Shown here: positions 15,918-25,253 of the stretch, piece after piece
How the letters are laid out: each line of letters begins with the position of its first letter
How positions within the stretch are numbered: position 1 is the first letter of the stretch
Source of the DNA: Anaerolineaceae bacterium
GTDB taxonomy: Bacteria > Chloroflexota > Anaerolineae > Anaerolineales > Anaerolineaceae
Direction of reading: 5' to 3'
DNA length: 26,174 nt
Assembly (NCBI GenBank): GCA_028714615.1
Contig: JAQTMA010000014.1
Coordinates: 1-26,174 of the forward strand
Translations under genes and position numbers: made by a program
Notes under the pieces: model-generated
Databases searched by the model: none
What the model was told of the DNA's origin: nothing
The model's input: the letters and a program-made list of their open reading frames with translations, nothing else

Positions 15918-16616
15918 ATGGTTATGAAGTCTCGTGCACTGGCGTACCTGGACGTCTTTTCGATCATCTTGCTGGCTGTCGCTACCATCCTGGTCTTCTT
16001 TTATGCCCCAGAAGAAGCGGTTATGGGGTTGGTACAGAAAGTGTTCTACTTCCACGTGGCAACGGCCTGGGTGGGTAGCCTCGGATTTCTGATCGCCTTC
16101 ATCGCAGGCATCGCGTACCTCCGCACCGGCAAACATGGCTGGGACTTGATCGGCTTTTCGGCCGTGGAAGTTGCTATGGCATTCTTACTGATCACCATCA
16201 TCACCGGCTCGATCTGGGCGCGCCCAGTCTGGAATACCTGGTGGACCTGGGATCCACGCCTGACGACCGCTACGGTCATGGAGTTGGTGTATGCGGCGTA
16301 TCTCATGCTGCGCTCCGGCATCGAAGATCCCGACCGGCGCGCCCGTTTTGGCGCGGTGTATGCCATCATCGGTTTTCTCAGCGTACCGCTCACCTTTTTG
16401 TCCATCCGCATCTTCCGCACCATCCACCCGGTAGTAATCGGGGGGAGCGATCCAACGGCGCAGGGGAGGTTTGATATGACCCCGAAGATGTTGACAACCT
16501 TCCTCACCAGCCTGTTTGTTTTTTCGGTCGTTTTCGTTGACTTGTTATGGCATCGCGTCCGCTTGGGTCGCCTGGCCGATTCCGTTGAGCAGTTGAAGCT
16601 GAAACTGATTCAATAA
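15918..16616 (+). CDS. ccmC: Cytochrome c maturation protein CcmC
   Basis: This 232-residue membrane protein with six helices loads haem onto CcmE. It belongs to the same haem-handling superfamily as CcmF. The tryptophan-rich motif is VWNTWWTWDPRLTTA (104-118), flanked by His46 (FYFHVATAW) and the later histidine in RTIHPVV. AGAAGGAG precedes the ATG. It starts 18 bases after ccmB. Confidence 0.95.
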   Translation: MVMKSRALAYLDVFSIILLAVATILVFFYAPEEAVMGLVQKVFYFHVATAWVGSLGFLIAFIAGIAYLRTGKHGWDLIGFSAVEVAMAFLLITIITGSIWARPVWNTWWTWDPRLTTATVMELVYAAYLMLRSGIEDPDRRARFGAVYAIIGFLSVPLTFLSIRIFRTIHPVVIGGSDPTAQGRFDMTPKMLTTFLTSLFVFSVVFVDLLWHRVRLGRLADSVEQLKLKLIQ

Positions 16617-16630
16617 GAGAGGAGACAGAA

Positions 16631-16855
16631 ATGTTATTTTCGCTGCTGCAAACCGATCCCACTCCGGACACAACCGGGTATATGATCGCCGGATATGCGG
16701 TCATCTTCGGAGTCATGCTGATCTACCTGGTTAGCCTAATCGTGCGTGCCCGTAACTTGGAGCAAGAAATGGATGCCCTGGAAGAAATCGACCGGAAAAA
16801 TGCTAGCGCTCAGTCTATACCGTCCGTCGGAGCGTCCCAGCATCGAAACGCCTGA
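16631..16855 (+). CDS. ccmD: CcmD-like small membrane protein
   Basis: This 74-residue protein has one membrane helix (about 18-40) followed by a charged, helical tail (RARNLEQEMDALEEI). Size, topology and position directly after ccmC match CcmD, the small partner that stabilises CcmC-CcmE and helps holo-CcmE release. Sequence conservation in CcmD is low, so context carries much of the call. AGAGAGGAG precedes the ATG. It is the last gene of the Ccm block. Confidence 0.82.
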   Translation: MLFSLLQTDPTPDTTGYMIAGYAVIFGVMLIYLVSLIVRARNLEQEMDALEEIDRKNASAQSIPSVGASQHRNA

Positions 16856-16964
16856 TCTGCGGGGGGTAGAGAAAAATGAGATAAAACACGCTTGGGCTCA
16901 TCAGTTAAGCGGGGAGAAGAGGTTCTCTTGCAATAGCGGCAGAGGATTCTGGGTGGTCTTCCCC

Positions 16965-17433
16965 ACCCCGTGCCCCTACTACACCGCTCCAAGTGGATTT
17001 GGGCTGAGGAAATAATTTCGTAGATCGTGTATTCGTTTTGCCGGAGGTGCAAACGAATGGGGGATTTTGAGCTTGAAATGATTCGATTTTGGAAAAAAAA
17101 CGAAAAGAAACGAAGGGAGGGAGGGATGAGGCAATGGGGAAACGATTGAGAGAGTGGGTTCTCGCGCAGAGCCGCGGAGCCGCAGAGAAAGAGCATTAAT
17201 TATTTCCTTCCCTCCGGCAACAAATACCCGGGATGGTCCTCAGCCCTTCCCACATCCAACACCCAGTTCCAGGTTGAGATTCATGGATTTGGGAGGTTTG
17301 ACCAAACCCCGTGCTCCCAGGAGACAAGTAGAATGTGTATGCAGTTGGTAAAGAACGAGGAGGACTATGAGGACTATTATAGAATATTAGTTCTGTTTTG
17401 ACAAGGGGGAAACAGTTGGGAGGGGAAGGGTGG
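16965..17433 (-). repeat. Right copy of the long dispersed inverted repeat
   Basis: This is the reverse-complement partner of the repeat at 217-555. Best-matching blocks are 17054-17122 (with 397-465) and 17333-17433 (with 217-306). This copy holds extra sequence between the blocks, including a fragment of the CGCAGAG-type repeat at 17158-17190. The weaker outer part (CCCCGTGCCCCTAC near 16972) corresponds to GCACGGTGAGGTAGGG at about 545. Confidence 0.75.
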
Positions 17434-17549
17434 TACCTCGCGCTTAGTCGTCACTACCAGTACGAAAGAATGAACGGTGAGAACTTACTTGTAACCCAGG
17501 TAACCTTGCCTGGTGTTACTGATACCAAGGTGCGCCTCCCGGTGAAGGC

Positions 17550-17592
17550 ATCCTTGCCTGGGGTTCTTGGTATGAGAACCCCAGGCAAGGAT
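17550..17592. repeat. 18-bp perfect hairpin
   Basis: Arms at 17550-17567 and 17575-17592 are perfectly complementary over 18 bases around the loop TGGTATG. The right arm is the beginning of the first direct repeat unit (17577), so the left arm is an inverted fragment of the same unit. Confidence 0.85.
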
Positions 17593-17796
17593 CCCGATAA
17601 GGCGCCGGGACGATGTGCCTGGGCTACAAGAACACGCTGTATTGTTCACCGTGTCGCACCAACGGGATGGTGTTCTCGTGGAAGAACCCCAGGCAAGGAT
17701 CCCGATAAGGCGCCGGGACGATGTGCCTGGGCTACGAGTTTGTCGCAACCCCAGGCAAGGATTCCGAAATGGCGCCGGGACGATGGGTCTGGCTAC
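17577..17796 (+). repeat. Three direct copies of a ~51-bp GC-rich repeat
   Basis: Units start at 17577, 17685 and 17747 with AACCCCAGGCAAGGATCC or a close variant and end with a GGCTAC word; the core includes GGCGCCGGGACGATG. The first two are identical over 51 bases; the third has diverged. Spacing is irregular (108 and 62 bases). The flanks also share TGCGCCTCC (17531 and 17805). Irregular, non-unique spacers and only three copies do not fit a CRISPR array. Confidence 0.85.
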
Positions 17797-17872
17797 TACC
17801 AATATGCGCCTCCAGGTTAAGACACACGAGACACCGGGGGACGGGGATGTGAGTGGATTGGGAAGATCCGGT

Positions 17873-18397
17873 TTATTGGCCCGTGAATGTTTGAAACAGA
17901 GAAGATAGGATGTTCGGATCAGCAAATAATACCAGGTAAGCCAATACCCCGACCACTGCCAGAATGGCCAGAATTAATACCACCAGGATCGTGGTCTGCG
18001 CTCGGGTCAGCCCGCGTTTGGTCGCAGGCTTTATGGTAGCCTCCGGTTCAGAGCTACGCACTTGAGCCGGCTCAGGAGTTACTGGAATTACGGGGGCAGG
18101 CATGGCAATTGCTTCCGGCGCTACCGGTCTTTCCCGCCTGGCAGGTCTGTCTTTCGGTTTGGCCAAGAAGCTGGATAGGCTTTCGATGGTATTAGGGTTA
18201 TTGGGGTTGATTTCATTAGCCTTTTTCAGGCAATAACGCTGCTTCTCCGAGTCATCCAGGCAGGCCGCCAACCACAACCAGGCGGTGTCATTTTGTGGAT
18301 CCTGGGTAACATACCGGGCTAATAGGCGCGAAGCAACCGGCCGGTTGCCCTCACGTGCATAATCGATAGCCTGCTGGAGTTCATTGGAGGTTTCCAT
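17873..18397 (-). CDS. TPR-like protein with C-terminal membrane anchor
   Basis: This 174-residue protein has an N-terminal helical-repeat region (1-75). AIDYAREGNRPVASRLLARYV followed by DPQNDTAWLWLAACL and NEINPNNP is the kind of TPR-like module common in Chloroflexota proteins. A proline-rich linker (80-125) leads to one membrane helix near the C-terminus (134-156). The N-terminus should face the cytoplasm. No enzymatic motif is visible; it may be a scaffold. The ribosome binding site (CAGGA) is modest. It stands alone between two non-coding stretches. Confidence 0.7.
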   Translation of the reverse strand: METSNELQQAIDYAREGNRPVASRLLARYVTQDPQNDTAWLWLAACLDDSEKQRYCLKKANEINPNNPNTIESLSSFLAKPKDRPARRERPVAPEAIAMPAPVIPVTPEPAQVRSSEPEATIKPATKRGLTRAQTTILVVLILAILAVVGVLAYLVLFADPNILSSLFQTFTGQ

Positions 18398-18907
18398 AGG
18401 ATTCCTGGACCGAGCGGTGTGGTTGGATAAGATAGGATATTCCGGTTGCTCCTATAGTATAGGCTAAACCTTGCAAAAACACAATTATTTATGATTATAT
18501 TGAGCAGACTCGGCTTTTCCTTGGACTATCCTGTCATTTATGGTATTGAAATAGTCTTTTCATAACGATGATTCCCCGGTAAACGGCAACCAATGCCCCC
18601 TTTATCCGCCCCATCGATCTCATCCTAGCTACTTTCCTACATTTTGCCCAAACCGATCCGCATTTGGTCGTTGCAAAAAAGAAAGTGATGGCTTTGATGC
18701 ACACAATTTGAGAACCTTCATTAAAACGCTAGCTTGTCAGGTCCGTAGAATGAAATAGAATATGGAGTGCAAAGAGTGAAATGAATTCACCAACATGGTA
18801 GGTTGAAGATAATGGAACCTCATGATGGAGGTCCACTATTAGCGGTCAGGAAATTAAAAGTATCCAAACAAAGCAGATGATCAGATAGCGATCATTTTAT
18901 GGGAAAT
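18398..18907. other. Non-coding interval, AT-rich
   Basis: About 510 bases separate two minus-strand genes. Apart from a candidate promoter for the gene at 18397, I see no gene, RNA or strong hairpin. Base composition becomes noticeably AT-richer here and stays so to about 25.9 kb. Confidence 0.6.
18456..18484 (-). promoter_or_regulatory. Candidate promoter for the TPR-like gene
   Basis: On the minus strand, TTGTGT (18479-18484) and TATACT (18456-18461) are separated by 17 bases, about 60 bases upstream of the start codon. Confidence 0.4.
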
Positions 18908-21190
18908 CTATTGATTTTGGGTGAGGCGGCTGGTGGAAATACCCTCAACTGAATCTCGGTATGCATGAACAATATTAAGATACTGATTTACAGCATTATT
19001 CAATACCTCGCACAGATTTTCAACTTCAGCCGGGTCAGAGTGTTTAACAATCTCCACCGTTTCTTCCACTGAGTTTGCAGTTAGCGCCGAAATTGATTCC
19101 ATGACGAAATTGGCGGATGTCTTCGCGAAATTCTGTTGTTCATTGACAGGCAGGGTGTCCGGTTTCTTCTGCGAGATACTATCGAATATAAAATTGGCCA
19201 AAAACAGCTCGACAATGTTTGGGTCAAAGTGGGTTCCAGCTTGTCCCCGAATGTAATCATAAGCCTTTTTTTCTGGCCAGCTAGCTCGGTAAGGTCGATC
19301 AGAGCGCAGGGCATCCCATACATCAGCAACTGCAAATAATCTGGCCGCTAATGGGATCTGATTACCCTTCAAACCTCTTGGGTATCCACTTCCATCCCAC
19401 TTTTCATGGTGACAATAAGGGATATCCAGGGCGGGTTTCAAGAAAGCGATTGGGGAGAGAAGCTCAAAGGAGTAATCTGAATGTTTCCGCATGATTAGCC
19501 ATTCTGCTTCTGTTAAGGGTCCTGGTTTTAGTAGGATGTTGTCCGGTATACCCATCTTGCCAATATCGTGTAAGAGCGCCCCCCGGCGAATATGAACCAG
19601 TTCCTCGCCGTCTATCCCCATCGCTTTTGCTAGTCCAATGGTAATTTTTACGACGCGCTGGGTGTGCCCTTCAGTTTCTTTATCGCGTAAATCCAGTGCC
19701 CGTGACCAGGCCTCGATGCTCTCATCGTATGCCAATGTAAGTCGATTAATCGACTTTTGAAGGTTGTCAAACAATTCAACATTATCGATTGCGATAGCTG
19801 CTTGACCCGCCAATGTCACCAAGAAATTCTGCCAGCTCTCATTTGTAGATAATTGCGACCGGTTGAAGATCTCTAACAATCCCTTCAAAGTTCCTTTTGC
19901 AATTAATGGCACACCGTAATACTCGATAAACTTTTCCTCGTTCAAATGTGGTGAGGCATTGAAGAAATCTTCTTGTTCGGCTAAGTTGGATATATGGATG
20001 GTTTGACGTAAATCGGCGGCTCTTCCGGCCAAGCCTTGACCCAAACGAAGGTCTGAATGTTGCAATGCAGACGTATTGAACCCGATATTAGCGACAAAAC
20101 TCAGACTTCGAGAACCGGGGTTGAAAAGCAAGAAATTCGCAGCATCCACATTTAAGTGTTTTTTGATCTCCGCTAGGATTACTTCTGCTGTGACATGCAG
20201 ATCCAGGCTTGCACTGATTGTTTCATCAATCTTTCTTAGCGATTCAAGACGGTCCACCTGCGTTTTCGTTTCAACCATTAATTTGGCATTTTCTAAAACA
20301 ATAGCACCCTGGTTGGAGAAGAGCAAGAGCATTTGTTCGCGTATGGAGGTCAAGAAACCTGGTTCGGGACTCATAATACTGAGGATGCCAATTATCTTCT
20401 CACCGACCTTCAGTGGGGTTACCATTACTGATCGGATACCTTCCCAATCAGATATATCAACGGACTGCTTGTTGGTGTCTGAAATATAAATCGATACTTT
20501 GGAATGAATTGCTTGTGTTAATAAGCCTCTACCCTCTATTCCAGCATTCGTCTTTGTGAACTGTTTTGAGGTTGCAAAAGAAGTAGCACACAAGGTTAAT
20601 TCATCGTCTGGTTGAGTACACATATATAAACTGCAAAACACATCTCCTAATTCTTGTGTAATGGTATCAACCATCAATTGACACAATTTCGCCAGGTCAA
20701 AGGAAGTACCCAGGATCAATGAGTTTAATCCACGGTCAATCATCGCCAATTGAGTGTTTCTGTTTTTTAGTTCTGTTTCACTATTTCGCAGCGTGTTTTC
20801 CATGTGCTTCCGTTCGATGGAATGAAGAATCACGCGCCTAAGCAGGTCGCCGTTGAATTCCCCTTTGATCAGATAATCCTGTGCCCCAACTTGCACCGCC
20901 CTTAAGGCCATTTCCTCGTCATGTAAACCAGTCAGCACGATAACTGGTACATCAAGGGTCTGGGATACGATATTTATTAATGTGTTTAGTCCCTGGCTAT
21001 CGGGCAGACCAAGGTCCAATAAAATAATATCCGGTAATTCCCTGGACAAAGTTTCTACTCCAGGTTTGAGCGATTCGACATGAATGAGTGAATATTTTCC
21101 CGGGCTAGATTCCTTTAATAATTCACTGATTAAACGTGCATCCATGGGATTGTCTTCTACGAGCAGCAATAGAAGGGATTTATTGTTCAT
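18908..21190 (-). CDS. Response regulator with two GAF domains and an HD-GYP output domain
   Basis: This 760-residue cytosolic protein has, in order, a receiver domain (5-125, phosphoacceptor Asp59 in IILLDLGLPDSQG), two GAF domains (about 150-305 and 320-475) and an HD-GYP domain (490-670). HD-GYP residues are intact: His509, His541-Asp542 (LLHDIGKMGIPD), His570, His594-His595, GYP at 602-604 and Asp623. Active HD-GYP proteins hydrolyse cyclic-di-GMP, so this is the likely output of the cluster. ATG 21190 has GGAGGAG three bases upstream and matches the receiver N-terminus; a frame open to 21232 is rejected. About 85 poorly conserved C-terminal residues follow. It lies 158 bases after the small response regulator. 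Confidence 0.92.
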   Translation of the reverse strand: MNNKSLLLLLVEDNPMDARLISELLKESSPGKYSLIHVESLKPGVETLSRELPDIILLDLGLPDSQGLNTLINIVSQTLDVPVIVLTGLHDEEMALRAVQVGAQDYLIKGEFNGDLLRRVILHSIERKHMENTLRNSETELKNRNTQLAMIDRGLNSLILGTSFDLAKLCQLMVDTITQELGDVFCSLYMCTQPDDELTLCATSFATSKQFTKTNAGIEGRGLLTQAIHSKVSIYISDTNKQSVDISDWEGIRSVMVTPLKVGEKIIGILSIMSPEPGFLTSIREQMLLLFSNQGAIVLENAKLMVETKTQVDRLESLRKIDETISASLDLHVTAEVILAEIKKHLNVDAANFLLFNPGSRSLSFVANIGFNTSALQHSDLRLGQGLAGRAADLRQTIHISNLAEQEDFFNASPHLNEEKFIEYYGVPLIAKGTLKGLLEIFNRSQLSTNESWQNFLVTLAGQAAIAIDNVELFDNLQKSINRLTLAYDESIEAWSRALDLRDKETEGHTQRVVKITIGLAKAMGIDGEELVHIRRGALLHDIGKMGIPDNILLKPGPLTEAEWLIMRKHSDYSFELLSPIAFLKPALDIPYCHHEKWDGSGYPRGLKGNQIPLAARLFAVADVWDALRSDRPYRASWPEKKAYDYIRGQAGTHFDPNIVELFLANFIFDSISQKKPDTLPVNEQQNFAKTSANFVMESISALTANSVEETVEIVKHSDPAEVENLCEVLNNAVNQYLNIVHAYRDSVEGISTSRLTQNQ

Positions 21191-21348
21191 CACTCCTCCA
21201 AGACTTCCCCTAAGCAATAGAAAGGATCTCACGTCAGTCCAGGTATCTGAATATTCTATTGTTTGGAGAAAGTTGTATCCGAACCTGTAGATCTTACGAA
21301 CTGGTAATATCTTTCCAATTATCGATTATGCACAGGTAGAAAAATCTG

Positions 21349-21813
21349 TTAATCATTCGAGTTAGCTTTATTCGATGGCAATTTTACGATTGTGAACCAA
21401 AAATCCTCAACCGATCTCACAACTTCCACGAATTGATCCAGATCAACGGGTTTTGTAATGTAACAATTAGCATGTAAATCATAGGAGTTAATCACATCTT
21501 CTTCTGCCTTAGAGGTGGTCAGAATGACTACCGGAATGCGACGTAGAACTGGGTCAGTCTTGATTTCGGCAAGAACCTCCCTCCCATCTTTCCTCGGCAG
21601 GTTCAGGTCGAGGAGAATGATATCCGGACGAACTTCATGAGCATATTTACCTTCATGGTTTAAGAAAGCCAGTGCTTCTACACCATCCTGGGCAACAAAC
21701 ATGGTATTAAGCACTTTCCCTTCTTTCAAGGCCTCACGGGTTAAGCGTACGTCACCCGGATTATCTTCTACCAATAGAATATCAATAGGTTTCACAGATG
21801 TGAGTTTCTTCAT
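21349..21813 (-). CDS. Single-domain response regulator (Rcp1/CheY-like)
   Basis: This 154-residue protein is a receiver domain only. Acidic pocket residues occur in LLVEDNPGD, the phosphoacceptor is Asp69 ([12 protein letters not shown]), Thr99/Thr100 occupy the switch position (VVILTTS) and Lys121 is in YITKPVDL. The spacing and the [10 protein letters not shown] segment match response regulators that partner phytochrome-type kinases (Rcp1 group). The ATG overlaps the kinase stop codon by one base (TAATG), so the two are translationally coupled and very likely cognate. Confidence 0.93.
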   Translation of the reverse strand: MKKLTSVKPIDILLVEDNPGDVRLTREALKEGKVLNTMFVAQDGVEALAFLNHEGKYAHEVRPDIILLDLNLPRKDGREVLAEIKTDPVLRRIPVVILTTSKAEEDVINSYDLHANCYITKPVDLDQFVEVVRSVEDFWFTIVKLPSNKANSND

Positions 21814-24065
21814 TATTTATCTCCTCGATTGGGAATAGTAAAAAAGAAGGTTGATCCCTTGCCCGCCTCGGACTCGATCCAGATGCGGCCGCCGTGCCGT
21901 TCTACAATACGTTTGCTGATTGCTAAACCGATCCCGGTCCCCTGGTACTCTTCACGGCTATGCAATCGTTGAAATATGATGAAAACCCTGTCAAAATATT
22001 GGGGGTCAATGCCGATGCCGTTATCCCTTACCGAAAATACCCAATTATCTTGTTCGATTAATGCGCTAATATGGATTGTTGGCGGATTTTCGCCATGAAA
22101 TTTAATCGCATTACCTACTAAGTTTTGGAACAACTGTTCAATCTGTACCTCATCGGCTAATAATTTGGGTAAGGGATCGTTAGTGATTACTGCATTGGTT
22201 TCCTCGATAGCAGGTTGAAGCATTAATAAAACTTGTGAAAGCACCAAATTACAATCTGTAGGTGCAAATTCCTTACCACGAGTTCCCACCCGTGAATATG
22301 CCAGCAAATCATTAATGAGTGTTTTCATACGTCTGGATCCATCAACTGCATAATTGATAAACTCCAATGCATCTCCATCTAACCGGTCCTTATACCGCCG
22401 CTCCAATAATTGCAGGTAGCTTGTGACCATACGCAGCGGTTCCTGGAGGTCATGAGAAGCTACATAGGCAAAACGCTCCAATTCAGTGTTAGATCGTGCC
22501 AACTCTTCATTCGCTTTGTTAAGTGAATCGTCTGCTTGCTTGCGCTGGGTGATATCACGCGACACCCCCATTACGGCGGTAATCTGTCCCGAATCTTCGT
22601 AAATAGGAACAAGCTTTGTATCTAGCCACACGTTCCCACCCGGGAAGATCATCAAAGATTCATTCGAGATCGGGATTCCGGTATGCAGAACCTTGTCTAT
22701 CTTCACTTTTTGATCATCCACTACGCTTGGGGGAAACAGGTCGGTAAGCTTCTTCCCAGTGATGTACTCGGCGCTCGTCCCAAATTGTTTGGCAGCTAAT
22801 TGGTTGACATACTGAATGTGACCATCTCTATCGATGACGAAGATCATGTCAGGAGATGTTTCTGATAAAACCTTGTAGCGTTCTTCACTTTGCCTGAGTT
22901 CTTCTGTACGTTCTTTAACTTTTTGCTCAAGCTCTGCGGCCCAATTGACCAGTTGCGCTTCATTTTTTTTGAGGGCAGTGGCCATTAGGTTAAATTCGTT
23001 TCCGAGTACCCCAAATTCATCATCCGAATGGATCTGAATACGATAGTCTAGATTTCCCCTGGCGATAGCCTCTGTTCCCTGAACAAGGCGGTGGATCGGT
23101 TGGCTGATGGTCCGAGCCAACCAGAACGCCAGGCCACAGGTAGTCAATAATGTAATCAATCCAATAAATAAGATCGAACGTCCGAAGGTACGAGCTGAAG
23201 AAAATGCTTCTGCCTGATCCAATTTAACCACTAAGCAAAGATTTCTTTCTGGTATCCAACGGTAAACACCAATGACTGGTATATTGCGATAATCATGATA
23301 AAGAGCTACACCACTGGTATGAAGTAAGCATCGATTGACAGCTTCCGTATGGACCCCTCGCCGCATAATTGCCAGATCTGCCATCATCCTAGGTTGAGTG
23401 ACAAATAAGTTAGAAGTATTTACCAGAAAAGCATCATCAGTTTTATGCAAGCCAGTTCGGCGTGCTATAACCACATTCATGGCGGCTAGATCCAAACGGC
23501 CAGCCAACACTCCCAGCAGCTTTCCATCCTTTGAGAGTATTGGTGCAGAAATGGTCATAGCTAGTCTGTAGAGGGCTGGCGAAAAGTATAAATTTTGTAT
23601 GTATGATCGGGTTTTTCCATTAATGAAATATGGCATCTCCTCTTTAAATGTGTTCTCTTCTTGCGGGTTTGTTGAAACGATAACTTGTCCATTATCTGGT
23701 TCGATTATTAGTAACTCCAGGTATTTCTGCTGGAGCCCAACGCTTGGCAGTAAATTCCTTACTATATCGTCATGGGCTAACTTAGCTTCTATACTCCCTG
23801 CCGGATTGTCTGACATAATGGCTGTATCACGAATAATAGGTGGTGAGTTAGAAATAGCAATGATACCTGCTTCGAGATCGGAGACCCAGTCATTTAGCGC
23901 GGCTTGTTTCTCGATGGCTGATGAAAGCAATTCGGATGTCGTCGCTGATTTCAAGGCAGAACCACCAAGTTTATATGCAAAGAAGCTTGCAGAAACCAGA
24001 ATTAAGAACGCAAAAAGGACAAAGACAATTGTAAGTTTGGTTGTAATACCGAGATGCATTTTCAT
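21813..24065 (-). CDS. Membrane sensor histidine kinase (Cache-HAMP-PAS-HisKA-HATPase)
   Basis: This 750-residue kinase has a first membrane helix (11-32), an extracytoplasmic dCache-like sensor (35-296), a second helix (297-318), HAMP (319-371), PAS (396-508), HisKA with His538 in [13 protein letters not shown], and a catalytic ATPase domain with N box [15 protein letters not shown] and GTGIGL. The phosphotransfer helix resembles that of phytochrome-like kinases, fitting the Rcp1-like partner next door. ATG 24065 follows CGGAGAAG; a frame reaching 24137 would add an unlikely leader. The ligand is unknown. It lies 195 bases after the binding-protein gene. Confidence 0.93.
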   Translation of the reverse strand: MKMHLGITTKLTIVFVLFAFLILVSASFFAYKLGGSALKSATTSELLSSAIEKQAALNDWVSDLEAGIIAISNSPPIIRDTAIMSDNPAGSIEAKLAHDDIVRNLLPSVGLQQKYLELLIIEPDNGQVIVSTNPQEENTFKEEMPYFINGKTRSYIQNLYFSPALYRLAMTISAPILSKDGKLLGVLAGRLDLAAMNVVIARRTGLHKTDDAFLVNTSNLFVTQPRMMADLAIMRRGVHTEAVNRCLLHTSGVALYHDYRNIPVIGVYRWIPERNLCLVVKLDQAEAFSSARTFGRSILFIGLITLLTTCGLAFWLARTISQPIHRLVQGTEAIARGNLDYRIQIHSDDEFGVLGNEFNLMATALKKNEAQLVNWAAELEQKVKERTEELRQSEERYKVLSETSPDMIFVIDRDGHIQYVNQLAAKQFGTSAEYITGKKLTDLFPPSVVDDQKVKIDKVLHTGIPISNESLMIFPGGNVWLDTKLVPIYEDSGQITAVMGVSRDITQRKQADDSLNKANEELARSNTELERFAYVASHDLQEPLRMVTSYLQLLERRYKDRLDGDALEFINYAVDGSRRMKTLINDLLAYSRVGTRGKEFAPTDCNLVLSQVLLMLQPAIEETNAVITNDPLPKLLADEVQIEQLFQNLVGNAIKFHGENPPTIHISALIEQDNWVFSVRDNGIGIDPQYFDRVFIIFQRLHSREEYQGTGIGLAISKRIVERHGGRIWIESEAGKGSTFFFTIPNRGDK

Positions 24066-24260
24066 GAAACTTCTCCGTAGATTAGCGAATCTACAAGCAT
24101 AATAGCTGCAGACCACCCGGCCAATTATCCCTAGCAATCCATCCTAATTTGAAGAAGCTCACTCGACAGGATAATCAGATTTTAATAATCCAAATCCGTT
24201 TCACCATATAATATAAAATCATGCAGTTAGGCCTTACCATATTTACCAATACCCATTGGT

Positions 24261-25253
24261 TTACTTGGCATAGATTGTCTCTAAAAACTTGGTGGTGTAC
24301 ACCTGTGTCACATCCATCGCGGATTGCAATACATGCTGATCCCGAAGCGTTTTCTCCATTCCTATCCAAATCTCCGGTTTCATCCACCCTATATAATCTT
24401 CTCCTGTGTTGATTAATGGTAGGCTTGAGGTCATGCGGAGATATTCGAGATCAGCGTCCGCCTTCGGGTCAAGTTTCGCCACCATTCCACTTATCTTCTC
24501 GGGATTTTCAACTGCAAAAGTCCAACCTTTTAGGGAAGCCCGCACAAAACGAAGGGTTAACTCTGGATTGGAATTGATAGTTTCATCGGTGGTGATCAGG
24601 GTGTCGCCATAAAAATGAACCCCATAGTTGTCTGGATTAATGAGATTTATCGGAATACGTTCTTGTTGAATGGCAATGACCATTCCATTGATGAACCCTC
24701 CCCAAACCGGTACTTCACCGGAAGCAAACATTTGGATATCTGATGGAAGAGTAACCTCGCTGTACTGATCGGGGGTCACTCCTACGCGGGTGGTCATCGC
24801 ATGAAGTGTTGCCAGGAGGGTGCTCGCCACGCGGATCTTTTTTCCGATGAAATCCTGTGGGCGGGTAATACCCGATTTTTGTAGACTGAAGAAGACAGTT
24901 GGGCTTCGGCGGAAGATCGTGGCGATGGCGCGAAGCGGCATTCCTTGCGATCGAGCCACAATCAATTGGTCTGCAGAGGCAGTTCCGAATTGGGCTTTTT
25001 TGTCGCGGACAGCGGCCAAATGGTCAATCTCGGGGCCACCCTGAATAAAAGTGACCGCGAGTCCCTCAGCAGCATAATACCCCTCTTGGTCTGCAGCATA
25101 AAGCCCAGCAAATTCAGCTTGGTGCGTCCATTGGAGTTGTACTGTAATCGGAGTTAAAGCGGGTGGTTTGGTTGCCAGTGACGAACAAGCGGAGCTGAAG
25201 GAGATGATACTCGTCGCAACAAGTAGTAGCGTACATGCTTTATTGGCGGACAT
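24261..25253 (-). CDS. NMT1/THI5-type substrate-binding lipoprotein
   Basis: This 330-residue protein has a lipoprotein signal (SFSSAC, lipid Cys23) and a periplasmic binding-protein fold of the NMT1/THI5 (SsuA/ThiY-like) family, e.g. QLQWTHQAEFAGLYAADQEG, EGLAVTFIQGG and FGTASADQLIVARSQG. Family members bind thiamine-precursor pyrimidines, sulfonates or related small molecules; the ligand here cannot be told. No ABC permease or ATPase gene is adjacent; instead a sensor kinase follows on the same strand, so I infer a sensory role. GGGAGA precedes the ATG at 25253. Confidence 0.88.
   Translation of the reverse strand: MSANKACTLLLVATSIISFSSACSSLATKPPALTPITVQLQWTHQAEFAGLYAADQEGYYAAEGLAVTFIQGGPEIDHLAAVRDKKAQFGTASADQLIVARSQGMPLRAIATIFRRSPTVFFSLQKSGITRPQDFIGKKIRVASTLLATLHAMTTRVGVTPDQYSEVTLPSDIQMFASGEVPVWGGFINGMVIAIQQERIPINLINPDNYGVHFYGDTLITTDETINSNPELTLRFVRASLKGWTFAVENPEKISGMVAKLDPKADADLEYLRMTSSLPLINTGEDYIGWMKPEIWIGMEKTLRDQHVLQSAMDVTQVYTTKFLETIYAK

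Larger units (their letters stand above)
16856..17872. other. Non-coding repeat-rich interval
   Basis: About 1 kb between ccmD and the TPR-like gene has no convincing gene. It holds the inverted copy of the left-end dispersed repeat, then a hairpin and a set of direct repeats. The only long open frames run through the repeats, have low-complexity repeated peptides and lack ribosome binding sites. Confidence 0.8.

Noticed and set aside
17577..17796. Possible CRISPR array in the second repeat cluster
   Set aside because: Only three units of 51 bases, the last diverged, with spacers of 57 and 11 bases and no cas genes nearby.
17398..17925. Reading frames on both strands through the GC-rich repeat cluster
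   Set aside because: They exist because the repeat length and composition avoid stops; the peptides are repetitive, lack ribosome binding sites and overlap one another.
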